From Thermodesulfobium sp. 4217-1 (GTDB taxonomy: Bacteria; Thermodesulfobiota; Thermodesulfobiia; Thermodesulfobiales; Thermodesulfobiaceae): 64,000 nucleotides of DNA. Within the stretch, counting starts at the first letter, position 1. Every line of letters begins with the position of its first letter. The DNA is taken from assembly GCF_039822205.1 (NCBI RefSeq), contig NZ_JBAGBW010000007.1, forward strand, positions 11,359 through 75,358. Direction: 5' to 3'. Position numbers and translations under genes: made by a program. This document shows positions 53,796-62,703 of this stretch, piece by piece. Under the pieces are notes generated by a model, which did not search any database, was not told the DNA's origin, and was given only the letters and a program-made list of their open reading frames with translations.

Positions 53796-56564
53796 GTGGA
53801 TAAAAAAACATTAAATTTTATTTTTGAAAAGGAAATAAATATCCCTCAGTCAGGCAATTTTGCTGAAGGCAATTTTCCAATTTTAACTGGCTATCTTATT
53901 GATAAATTAAGAAAGAGAAGAGACTGGATATTTATAACTGCATTTTCTCCCGATGGAATTCACTTTGCTTCCGGGGGATTTAACTCTTCCATACTTTTAT
54001 GGAATATCTTCAAAGATAAGCCTATAGAAAGCTTAAGCGGCCACGAAGATTGGATACTTGCGCTGACCTTTTCTCATGATGGAAAATATCTGCTATCGGG
54101 CAGCAGAGACAACTTAATAATACTGTGGTCTGTTCAGGATAAAAAAATAATAAATAAATTTGAGGGCCATCAAAACAGAATTTCTTCGCTTGCATTTTCA
54201 TCAGACGACACCCAGATTGCATCAGGCGGATATGATTCTACCATAAAAATTTGGAACATAGATTCCAAGAATCCTATCAATGTGATAGACACATCTCCTT
54301 TATGGCCTACGTCTATTTGTTATGCGAATAGCTTTGATAATTTGATTGTAGGTTTCAACGATGGCACAATAAACATATATGATTTAAATAGCTCTGCCCC
54401 TATAAATACCATAAACATATTTCAAAGTTGGGTAGACACGATAAAGTGCAGCAAGGATGAAACCCTTTTTTATAGCTCAAACACAGATGGCTTTATAAAA
54501 ATTACAGACATAAAAACTAACAAATTAATTTTTAACAAGCAAATACCTTTCAAAGCGTCACAGTTTCCATACAACGAAAGAAGCTTAAATTTTATAGACT
54601 CTCTCAGTATTTATATAATGTTAAACGAAAGAAGCCCAGAACATTTTCTAAACAATATGAGAAATTTTAACCAAAATATTAAAAGCTTAGAACACAAAAT
54701 TTTTATAGAAGATCACAAAGATTTCTGTTTTGATTTCTCGAAAAACCTTGATATCATAGCTTACTCAGAAAAATCAAATTATATTTACACAATAGATTTG
54801 AACACTCAAGAATCATTAAAAATCGGGACTCTAAACTCATGGGCAAAAACAATATCAATATCCAATGATAATAGCCTATTATCTGTCGGAGGCTATGATG
54901 GAGAAATAAAAATATTTTCCCTAAAAACTGGCTATTTAATTAATTCAATAATAGATCATGCCTCCTGGATAAACTCAATAAAATTTTCAAATGATAGCAA
55001 ACTGATAGCAGCAGGGCTACATGACGGAACTATTTTGATTATTAAAATTAAAAATATGGAGATTATTGAAAAGTTCAACCTACATTCGAGCATATATAGA
55101 GTAGACTTCGCAAATGACAATAAATTTATCCTTGCCTCTACTTTAGACGGTGAATTGTTTCAAATAGATCTTAAAACAAAAGAGATAGATCTGATTCAAA
55201 AATTGGAAAATTCTTGGATTTCAAATTTTGTATTCTTAGATGACACAAAATCTATTATTACAGCCTCCAGCGAAGGGTATATTTATTTGATAAAAGACAA
55301 AATAATTTTAAATAGCAACAAAGTCCATGAGTCAGAGATCTTAATGCTTTCAGTTTTAGATGAAAATAGTTTGATTACTGGCTCTTTTGATTTATTTTTA
55401 AAACAAATAGACCCAAACGACTTGAGCATAACTTTTGAAAAAAGATTCGACGGATTGCCTCTTGCATACAATAGAAATTTAAATAAACTCTTTATATCAC
55501 ACTTTAGAAACATATCAGTATATAAAAAAGCAGATTCATTTCCAGAGTTAGATGTTTCAAGCCTTGATAAGCCAGAATTAGAATTTCAATTCGACTTTAA
55601 TTCAAAATCTTTTAGTTTGTCGAAAAATTTTGAGAATTTATTCGTAATAAAAAGATCCAACCAGGTTGAAATGATATCTTTATGTGATCACAACTCAACA
55701 TCTAAAATAAATCCACAGTCGCCAATAACAGCTTTTTGTACCAACGCCAATTCAAACAAACTGATAACAGGCCACAATAATTCAGAAATAAAAGTTTATG
55801 ACATTGAAAAAAACACACTTATAAAAGAATTATCTTCTTACGATGGTGAGATATCATCTCTTAGCCTATCAATAGATGAAAATTTTTTAATATCTGGTTT
55901 TGAAGATGGAACTCTTGAACTATGGCTTTTTAACGAGGGGAAAAATCTTTGGTGTATAAAAAACAATCTTGAGCCAGTTAGCGAATTGATTTTCAGCTAC
56001 AATAAGATGTTTTTTACATCTAAGAACAAGTACAGCTTTGACACCGACTTATGGTCTACCATCGAAGGCACAAAACTTGGAACATTTTCAAACAAAAGAT
56101 TTTGTTTCAAAAATTTTGAGTTCTCACCTGACGGAGAATCAGTATTGTATCTAAATGACAAAAACCAGTTATTGGTATGGTTTTTAAAAGAAGGCAGAGA
56201 GGTATCAATACCTGAAAGAAGTGATTTTTTTATAACGTATTTTTCCTATTCCACAGATTCTTCCAAGGTTATATTGGGCTACAATGACGGCACCTTAATG
56301 ATATTTTCATCAGAAGGCGATTTTATAAGAGAAGAAGTCGGCAAAAGCAGCCCCATAACCTTTATAGCCTTTAAAGACGATAAACATTTCTTTACATCCC
56401 ATTTGGACGGGACCATAAGATCTCGTTCACTAAAGGAATCTGAGGACTCAAGGCTTATTGCTGCCCATCACTCATCAATAGATTTTCTGAACTGCAATGC
56501 TGAAAAAAATCTTTTAGCATCGTACTCTTCAATAGAGCACATTTTAAAAATATGGAATGCATAA
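53796..56564 (+). CDS. Large WD40-repeat protein
   Basis: 922 residues made almost wholly of WD40-like repeats: GHEDWILALTFSHDGKYLLSG, then ILWSV, IKIWNI, and many weaker copies to the C-terminal KIWNA. I count at least a dozen, many beginning with a W (DW or SW) and ending in [IL]W or a related pair, enough for two propellers. No signal peptide, membrane helix, kinase, caspase or NACHT domain is present, so it is likely a cytoplasmic scaffold. GTG start; a weak TATAAT at 53759. It converges with the EamA gene 26 bases away. Function unknown. Confidence 0.85.
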   Translation: MDKKTLNFIFEKEINIPQSGNFAEGNFPILTGYLIDKLRKRRDWIFITAFSPDGIHFASGGFNSSILLWNIFKDKPIESLSGHEDWILALTFSHDGKYLLSGSRDNLIILWSVQDKKIINKFEGHQNRISSLAFSSDDTQIASGGYDSTIKIWNIDSKNPINVIDTSPLWPTSICYANSFDNLIVGFNDGTINIYDLNSSAPINTINIFQSWVDTIKCSKDETLFYSSNTDGFIKITDIKTNKLIFNKQIPFKASQFPYNERSLNFIDSLSIYIMLNERSPEHFLNNMRNFNQNIKSLEHKIFIEDHKDFCFDFSKNLDIIAYSEKSNYIYTIDLNTQESLKIGTLNSWAKTISISNDNSLLSVGGYDGEIKIFSLKTGYLINSIIDHASWINSIKFSNDSKLIAAGLHDGTILIIKIKNMEIIEKFNLHSSIYRVDFANDNKFILASTLDGELFQIDLKTKEIDLIQKLENSWISNFVFLDDTKSIITASSEGYIYLIKDKIILNSNKVHESEILMLSVLDENSLITGSFDLFLKQIDPNDLSITFEKRFDGLPLAYNRNLNKLFISHFRNISVYKKADSFPELDVSSLDKPELEFQFDFNSKSFSLSKNFENLFVIKRSNQVEMISLCDHNSTSKINPQSPITAFCTNANSNKLITGHNNSEIKVYDIEKNTLIKELSSYDGEISSLSLSIDENFLISGFEDGTLELWLFNEGKNLWCIKNNLEPVSELIFSYNKMFFTSKNKYSFDTDLWSTIEGTKLGTFSNKRFCFKNFEFSPDGESVLYLNDKNQLLVWFLKEGREVSIPERSDFFITYFSYSTDSSKVILGYNDGTLMIFSSEGDFIREEVGKSSPITFIAFKDDKHFFTSHLDGTIRSRSLKESEDSRLIAAHHSSIDFLNCNAEKNLLASYSSIEHILKIWNA

Positions 56565-56590
56565 AAATTAATTCAGTAAATTCAAACTGA

Positions 56591-57475
56591 TTATTTTTTG
56601 TTCTTGTTAAATTGATCTTTAAAAACTCCCAATATGCCTAAAATTATCAGCAAAGCTCCAATGATAGTAAACTTATTTATTTCTTCATTTAAAACAATAT
56701 GCCCTAAAAATAGAGCAAGGACAGGGTTTACATACGCATAGGTCATAGATATATTTATAGGCAATAGCTTTACAGCATTTATATATGCAGTAAAGGCAAA
56801 TACAGAGCCAAATATCACAAGATACCACAATGCCAGGACAGCGTTATAGCTTGGCATTGCGTAGCTTTCATGAAAAACAAGGCTGAGCAAGAAAAATCCT
56901 ATGGAGGCAAATAGACTCTGATAAAAGCTCATTGTCAAAACCGACATATTTAGGCTATTGTTTCTTTGAATAATCGCCCCAACAGCCCAGCAAAAAGCTG
57001 AAATAAACACCAGTGAATAAGAAAATATGTCTATAAGAGAAAAATTAGATATCTTCGGAATAAACAAGCAAAATACACCAACAAATCCAAGCAATAAAGA
57101 AAATACAGATATCAATGACGGCATTTTTTTGGTAAAAATTGAGTCCAAAAAAGATGCTAATATAGGCGTGACCCCTAAGATCAAGGCTGTCAGACCAGAG
57201 GCTGCATTTTGTTCAGCCCACATAATCAGACCATTCCCCAAAACCCACATCAGCATACTGGTAGAAAATATTATCTTAAATTCGTAGAAATTCAGCCTTA
57301 AATTCATCCTTTTTATGATTAATACAATGAACAATATCAAACCAGCAAAAAATAGTCTTACTGCCCCAAGCGTAAATGGCTCAAATCCACCTGTCACAGC
57401 AATTCTTATTGCCAGATAAGTGCTGCTCCATACAATATAAACTACAAATAGGTTTAAGAGACCAAAAACAGACAT
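56591..57475 (-). CDS. EamA/DMT-family transporter
   Basis: About 294 residues with ten hydrophobic helices in two repeated EamA halves: VVYIVWSSTYLAIRIAV begins the first, FISAFCWAVGAII the second. This is the drug/metabolite transporter superfamily, YedA/RhaT-like, probably exporting amino acids or small metabolites. The upstream TTG (57493) is possible, but ATG 57475 aligns better with relatives. Single gene. Confidence 0.85.
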   Translation of the reverse strand: MSVFGLLNLFVVYIVWSSTYLAIRIAVTGGFEPFTLGAVRLFFAGLILFIVLIIKRMNLRLNFYEFKIIFSTSMLMWVLGNGLIMWAEQNAASGLTALILGVTPILASFLDSIFTKKMPSLISVFSLLLGFVGVFCLFIPKISNFSLIDIFSYSLVFISAFCWAVGAIIQRNNSLNMSVLTMSFYQSLFASIGFFLLSLVFHESYAMPSYNAVLALWYLVIFGSVFAFTAYINAVKLLPINISMTYAYVNPVLALFLGHIVLNEEINKFTIIGALLIILGILGVFKDQFNKNKK

Positions 57476-57665
57476 TTTAGATAAATAGACCAATCCTTCA
57501 TAGATTTAGACAATATTTTTAAAGCCCCATAAAGATAAAAAAACCAAACAAACATATATTATAATCTAATTTATCCAAAATGAATCTAACTATTTCACTA
57601 CAAATTCGTAATTTATTACAATTTATAAAAAATTATTTTCTCCCAAAAATACAAAAATAAGCATA

Positions 57666-58082
57666 TTACCTTACAACCTTATGAGATGTCTTTTGAAAAC
57701 CCAGCTTTTCCATAACCTCGCTCATTTTTTTTATATTGAGTGGTTTTGCAGCATAAGCTGTACACCCCAATTTAAGGGCTTCATTCACGTATTCGGTATC
57801 TGAAAGAGCGGTAGTCATCATTACTTTAGATCTTTTGCTTATCTCAACTCCCTTTTTATCCTCATAGTCCTTTATAGCCTTCAAAACCTTAATGCCATCA
57901 ACCTTTGGCATCATTATGTCAAGACAGATTAGATCGTATAATTCATTTTCTTTAACTGATATAAGATAAGCATCCAATGCCTCCAAACCATCTACTACCA
58001 TATCCACATCCCCATAATCAGATAAAAATTTAGATAAAAATTTCCTGCTCGGCATGTCGTCTTCAGCAACCAGAATTTTCAC
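57666..58082 (-). CDS. Single-domain response regulator
   Basis: 138 residues, a lone receiver domain. The acidic pair is EDD near residue 7, the phospho-acceptor is the Asp in CLDIMMPKVDG (near residue 55), with the Thr in MMTTALSD and the Lys in AAKPLN. GTG start behind GGAGG, overlapping the hybrid kinase stop by one base. It probably takes phosphate from that kinase or its HPt-like tail, CheY-style. The final ~20 residues add a basic tail. Confidence 0.92.
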   Translation of the reverse strand: MKILVAEDDMPSRKFLSKFLSDYGDVDMVVDGLEALDAYLISVKENELYDLICLDIMMPKVDGIKVLKAIKDYEDKKGVEISKRSKVMMTTALSDTEYVNEALKLGCTAYAAKPLNIKKMSEVMEKLGFQKTSHKVVR

Positions 58083-60781
58083 TATAAACCTCCAATATTA
58101 AGTAATTTTTTAAAAGTATTAAATCTGTCTTCTAGCTCAGTTACTTTATTCGCTACTGTCTTCATCTTACTATTCCTTGCAGCGAGCTCCAGTTTAAAGG
58201 CACATACCTTTAAGTCATCATCCAAATCTGCAAATTCTTCTTTTAGCCTATGAGAAATTGCCTCTATCTCATAAAGATCGCCTGCTTGAAAATTAATCTT
58301 TAGATTTTTAATTTCTTCATCAATCTTTTTTAAATCTTTAGTATTAGAAGAATCATATTTCTTTACCGTGTCACCAAAAATAATCTCACCATTTTCGCTG
58401 ATTCTCACATCTCCTTTGTTATTAAAAGACACAGTATCCTTGAATCTCCTTAACACATAGTCAATCTTACTATATAGATCGTTTAAACCTACTGGTTTTG
58501 AAAGATATTCATCCATACCCAATGAAAGAAGCCTCTCTCTGTCGCCCTTTAGTGCATTTGCCGTTAAAGCTATGACTGGAATATGATTTTTGTCTCCCTC
58601 AATCTCACGAATTTTTTTTGTAGCCTCTATTCCGTCTAAAATTGGCATTTGAATGTCCATAAGTATTAGATCGAACTTATTGTTTTTAAAAAGATCTACT
58701 GCCTCAAGGCCATTTCTCGCTGAATCAAAAGAATAGCCCCAATTATGTAGCATCAATCCTATGACCTTAGCATTTACCATATCGTCATCAACCAAAAGTA
58801 TTCTAATTTGTGTTTTAATCTTTTTAAAATCATTGCCGTCTAAAAGCGTATCAGATCTTCTCCCCTTAGACTTCTTAAAGTTTAAATAAAATTCAAATTT
58901 TGTCCCTTTGCCCTTTTCGCTCTCTACCGTAATATGACCGCCCAACATCTCTATTAGCCTTTTTGAAATTACAAGCCCCAATCCAGTTCCACCAAAATTT
59001 CTTGTTATCGATCCATCTATTTGATTAAAAGCGGTAAAAAGTTTTTTCTGATCCTCTTTTGCTATGCCTATTCCTGAGTCTTTTACTGTAAATTTTACCT
59101 TGTAGCTATCACCATCATATTTTTCTATTGCAGCAGAGAGCATAACTTCTCCAGAATCAGTAAATTTAATAGCATTAGACAATAGATTGTTCAAAACCTG
59201 TTTAAGCTTCACAGGATCTCCCGTAACAATTCCTTGAATAGAAGAAGAAATATCACACTTAAAAGTCAAATTCTTTTCTTTTGCTTTAAATGAGTGTATC
59301 TGACACGTCTCATCTATGACTTTTTTTAGATCAAAATCAATATGTTCCACCTGCATACGATTTGCCTCAATCTTTGAAAAATCAAGAACCTGATTAATTA
59401 CATTTAGAAGATTATTAGAGCAAAGCTTAATCGTCTGGGCATAGTCTTTTTGCTCAGAATCAAGCTTTGTTATTAGCAAAAGATCTATCAAACCTATAAT
59501 ACCGTTTAAGGGAGTTCTGATTTCATGGCTCATATTGGCCAAAAATTCGCTCTTCGCTTTGTTTGCGCTCTCAGCAATCTCCTTTGCCTTAATCAAATCT
59601 TCTTCTGCCTTCATTAAATCAGTAATATCATTTGAAATTGTAGCGACATATCCTTCCTCTGGTATATACGCATTCCCAACATACCATCTATTTAAAGCAG
59701 GGCTAAAATAAGTTCCAATTTCAAAACTCAATCCCTTCTGAACAGCTCTATTGTTTAAATTTTCTATAATTCTCTCGTTTAGTTCAAAATTAATTTCAGA
59801 GAGTTTTTTGCCAAGAAAATCTGATATCCTGCCACCCACCTTATCTTCAAAAAACTTATTTACCTCTAGGTATATGAGCTCAGATGGCTTAGCTTCATTG
59901 TCATATTCAATTTTAAATAGAACATAATTTCCAATTATATTGTTAAAGAGTTCGACATATTTGCTGTTGGTTTCTTCCAGCATTTTTTGTATTCTCTTTA
60001 TCTCGGTAATGTCTATCACTACGCCCGTATGACCTGCAAACTGCTCCCTAATAAAATATGGCTTTCCAATAATCAAACAATCTCTGATTTCTCCGTTAGC
60101 GTCAACTCTTTGTTGTTCCAACTTAAAAGGCTCAGGCTTTAAGCATGAGTCTCTAAGAGTTTCAAAATCTTCAATCTTAGAATCTGGGCTAAACCTTTCT
60201 GACCATCCAAATTTTAAAGCCTCATCTAAGCTAAATCCAAAAAAATCCAGATATTCTTGATTTGCAAAAATTACCTCTCCAGCAGTATTGGTTCTCCAAA
60301 ACATCGATGGAAAATTGTCAATCATATCAAGATAATAGTCATTTATTGATTCAAGAGACTTTTCTTTTTCTTTTTTCTCAGTGATATCGGTCATACTTAA
60401 AACAATATAATTTTTTTCAGATATTTTAGTTTGGTTTATATTTACCAAAAACCAGAACGTCCTTCTCTTTGAACCTTGAATAAATGTTTTATTAATCTCC
60501 TTGTTTATGATAGGCTTTTTTGTCTTTAAGCTTTGCTTAATTATTTTATTCAGTTCACATGTTTTGCAGCTCTCCCCAAAGCCACAACCAAGCGCATTCT
60601 CCAGGCTGCCTTCACACAGCAGGGCACTCCCAATTCTTAAGCTCTCAATCTTTTCGAGTCTTTTATCAAATTGCGATAATACAGCGTTACTAGCCCAAAC
60701 AACCTTCGCCTGATCGTCTAATATCAAAATCTCAACAGGACTAAATTTTAAAACATCGTTAAGCTCTTTAAAATAATCCAT
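58082..60781 (-). CDS. Hybrid histidine kinase: PAS x3, HisKA, HATPase, receiver, HPt-like tail
   Basis: About 899 residues. TTG 60799 is rejected since AAGGAGG lies within its first codons and leads to ATG 60781. The first PAS carries Cys56, Cys66, Cys72 and Cys75 (GCG..SCKTC). Two more PAS domains follow (~140-270, ~275-395). The phospho-His is His419 in [14 protein letters not shown]-binding boxes include NAIKF and GTGLGLVI, and the receiver Asp is 709 (LMDIQMP). A helical C-terminal region has AISHRLKEE, resembling an HPt domain but with changes around the His. No membrane segment. Confidence 0.92.
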   Translation of the reverse strand: MDYFKELNDVLKFSPVEILILDDQAKVVWASNAVLSQFDKRLEKIESLRIGSALLCEGSLENALGCGFGESCKTCELNKIIKQSLKTKKPIINKEINKTFIQGSKRRTFWFLVNINQTKISEKNYIVLSMTDITEKKEKEKSLESINDYYLDMIDNFPSMFWRTNTAGEVIFANQEYLDFFGFSLDEALKFGWSERFSPDSKIEDFETLRDSCLKPEPFKLEQQRVDANGEIRDCLIIGKPYFIREQFAGHTGVVIDITEIKRIQKMLEETNSKYVELFNNIIGNYVLFKIEYDNEAKPSELIYLEVNKFFEDKVGGRISDFLGKKLSEINFELNERIIENLNNRAVQKGLSFEIGTYFSPALNRWYVGNAYIPEEGYVATISNDITDLMKAEEDLIKAKEIAESANKAKSEFLANMSHEIRTPLNGIIGLIDLLLITKLDSEQKDYAQTIKLCSNNLLNVINQVLDFSKIEANRMQVEHIDFDLKKVIDETCQIHSFKAKEKNLTFKCDISSSIQGIVTGDPVKLKQVLNNLLSNAIKFTDSGEVMLSAAIEKYDGDSYKVKFTVKDSGIGIAKEDQKKLFTAFNQIDGSITRNFGGTGLGLVISKRLIEMLGGHITVESEKGKGTKFEFYLNFKKSKGRRSDTLLDGNDFKKIKTQIRILLVDDDMVNAKVIGLMLHNWGYSFDSARNGLEAVDLFKNNKFDLILMDIQMPILDGIEATKKIREIEGDKNHIPVIALTANALKGDRERLLSLGMDEYLSKPVGLNDLYSKIDYVLRRFKDTVSFNNKGDVRISENGEIIFGDTVKKYDSSNTKDLKKIDEEIKNLKINFQAGDLYEIEAISHRLKEEFADLDDDLKVCAFKLELAARNSKMKTVANKVTELEDRFNTFKKLLNIGGL

Positions 60782-60799
60782 CTCTTCCTCCTTAACCAA

Positions 60800-61828
60800 T
60801 TAAGGATGGCTTTCAGATAACAGTCTATAAATCTCAACAGGAATCTGATCAAGCGAAGCTTGTTTTTCTACAGCGCCTAAATCAAAAGCGACCTTTGGCA
60901 TTCCATAGACCACACAGCTTGATTCATCCTGACCAATAGTTCTTGCACCCTTCCTCCTCATAGCTAAAAGTCCCTTTGCGCCATCGTAGCCCATACCGGT
61001 TAATATGACTCCTATAGCTTTTTTTCCTGCCTCTTTTGCAACGCTTTCGAAAAGTATATCTACAGATGGCCTATGACCATTTACTTTTTCGCCATAATTA
61101 CACTCTATTCCATATCCTTCATTAGCGCTTACGATCTTCATATGTTGGTCTCCTGGGGCCAAAATTGCCATACCAGGAAGAAGGATATCTCCTGTTTTCG
61201 CCTCTTTGACATTTAAGTTGGTTGAATTGTTTAGCCTTTCAGCAAACATTTTTGAAAAAACTGGAGGTATGTGTTGGGTTATCACAATTCCAGGCATCTG
61301 AGATGGGAAGTCTTGCAATATTCTAAATATTGCCTCTGTACCACCCGTTGACGCGCCAATTGCTATAATTTTCCTCTCAAAAGATTGTTTATTTAGATTG
61401 GTTAAATTTTTTTGTTGGCCCTTAGACTCCTTGAATACCTTAGCCTTGGAGGCTATTTTCACCTTGTTTATAAGCTCATCCAAAAAATCTTTTACCAGGC
61501 TTACTGAGCTAATATCTGGTTTACTCACAAAATCAACAGCTCCCGCTTTAAGAGCATCAATTACTGAGTTGCTAATAGAGCTCACCACAACTACAGGTAT
61601 AGGATATTGAGGAATAAGTTTTCTAATAAATTCTATTCCATCCATTTTTGGCATTTGAACGTCACAAGTCATAACATCTGGATGAAATTGAACAATTTTC
61701 TCACTCGCATCAAAAGGATCTATCGCCTGCGCGACAACCTCTATATCGGGATCTGTACTTATGCCCCTTATGAGTAACATTCTAAAAACAGCAGAGTCAT
61801 CTACCACCATAACTCTAATTTTTTTCAT
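60800..61828 (-). CDS. cheB: CheB: chemotaxis response regulator/protein-glutamate methylesterase
   Basis: About 342 residues. Receiver Asp in MTCDVQMPKMDG (near residue 57), then the methylesterase catalytic triad Ser in GASTGGTEAI, His in TQHIPP, and Asp in GMGYDGAKG. It demethylates MCP glutamates. An ATG at 61837 overlaps the cheR stop, but GGAAGGA has better spacing to ATG 61828. It lies between cheR and the hybrid kinase on the same strand. Confidence 0.95.
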   Translation of the reverse strand: MKKIRVMVVDDSAVFRMLLIRGISTDPDIEVVAQAIDPFDASEKIVQFHPDVMTCDVQMPKMDGIEFIRKLIPQYPIPVVVVSSISNSVIDALKAGAVDFVSKPDISSVSLVKDFLDELINKVKIASKAKVFKESKGQQKNLTNLNKQSFERKIIAIGASTGGTEAIFRILQDFPSQMPGIVITQHIPPVFSKMFAERLNNSTNLNVKEAKTGDILLPGMAILAPGDQHMKIVSANEGYGIECNYGEKVNGHRPSVDILFESVAKEAGKKAIGVILTGMGYDGAKGLLAMRRKGARTIGQDESSCVVYGMPKVAFDLGAVEKQASLDQIPVEIYRLLSESHP

Positions 61829-61833
61829 GATAT

Positions 61834-62649
61834 TCATTCCTTCCTGTATACCGATGGAATTACGTTTTTGTATTTCGTGATAGTCCGATTAATAGACTCT
61901 GAATGCCCAATAAAAAGATATCCACCAAGATTGGTATTATCAAAAAATCTTTGTACAAGCATATTTTTCGTTTTTTCATCGAAATATATCATTACATTCC
62001 TACAAAAAATAACGTCAAATTTCTTTTTAAATGGGAAGACCTTTTCCATTAGATTGAAACTCCTAAATATAACCTCTTCCCTAATCTTCTCAGAAACAAC
62101 CAAGTTTGATTTATCATAAATTTTAAAATAATTAACCCTCCAGGCATTTGGCAAATCAGAAAGCTTATCCAATGGATATACTCCTTTTCTTGCGGTTGAC
62201 AGAACTTCCTCTGAAATGTCGGTTGCAAGAATTTTAGTGTCCCAATTTTCTTTTTGCCCGTGAAAAAATTCATCTATTATCATAGCTAGTGTATAAGGCT
62301 CTTCTCCAGAAGAACAGCCAGCGGACCAAATTCTCATATCCTTATTACTATTTTTAGCTTTTAAGTAAGGAAGGACCGTATCCCTAAAATACTTGAAGTG
62401 CTCCGATTCTCTCATAAAAAAGGTGTAATTTGTAGTGATTTTATTTACCAAAGTCGTTAATGCCTCTTTGTTCTCACTTTTTTTCAAAAAATCAAGATAT
62501 TCTCTAAAAGAATAAAAGTTGTTATCCATCATATAGCGTTGAAATCTACTTAGAACGAGCGCTTTTTTTTCATCCCTAAGAAATATTCCATAATTTTCAT
62601 GAACAAAATCCCTTAGTTCTTTAAATTCCTCATCGGAAATTCTATACAT
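61834..62649 (-). CDS. cheR: CheR: MCP methyltransferase
   Basis: About 271 residues from ATG 62649 (an upstream TTG at 62697 would include the hairpin). The N-terminal helical domain (ISDEEFKELRDFVHENYGI) is followed by the SAM-binding IWSAGCSSGEEPYT and FCRNVMIYFD. It methylates glutamates of MCPs with CheB as counterpart. No ribosome site precedes the ATG; a TATAAT ends 7 bases before it, so a leaderless transcript is conceivable. Confidence 0.94.
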   Translation of the reverse strand: MYRISDEEFKELRDFVHENYGIFLRDEKKALVLSRFQRYMMDNNFYSFREYLDFLKKSENKEALTTLVNKITTNYTFFMRESEHFKYFRDTVLPYLKAKNSNKDMRIWSAGCSSGEEPYTLAMIIDEFFHGQKENWDTKILATDISEEVLSTARKGVYPLDKLSDLPNAWRVNYFKIYDKSNLVVSEKIREEVIFRSFNLMEKVFPFKKKFDVIFCRNVMIYFDEKTKNMLVQRFFDNTNLGGYLFIGHSESINRTITKYKNVIPSVYRKE

Positions 62650-62662
62650 TTTAGCTATTATA

Positions 62663-62693
62663 TTAGAAGAGCCCGATAGATGGGCTCTTCTAA
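62663..62693 (-). terminator. Strong hairpin between the MCP and cheR genes
   Basis: A perfect 12-bp stem (TTAGAAGAGCCC/GGGCTCTTCTAA) with a 7-base loop, 11 bases after the MCP stop. On the minus strand it is followed by TATAATAG rather than a T run, so partial termination, transcript processing or a promoter-proximal element are all possible. Confidence 0.55.
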
Positions 62694-62703
62694 ACAATTA
62701 TTT

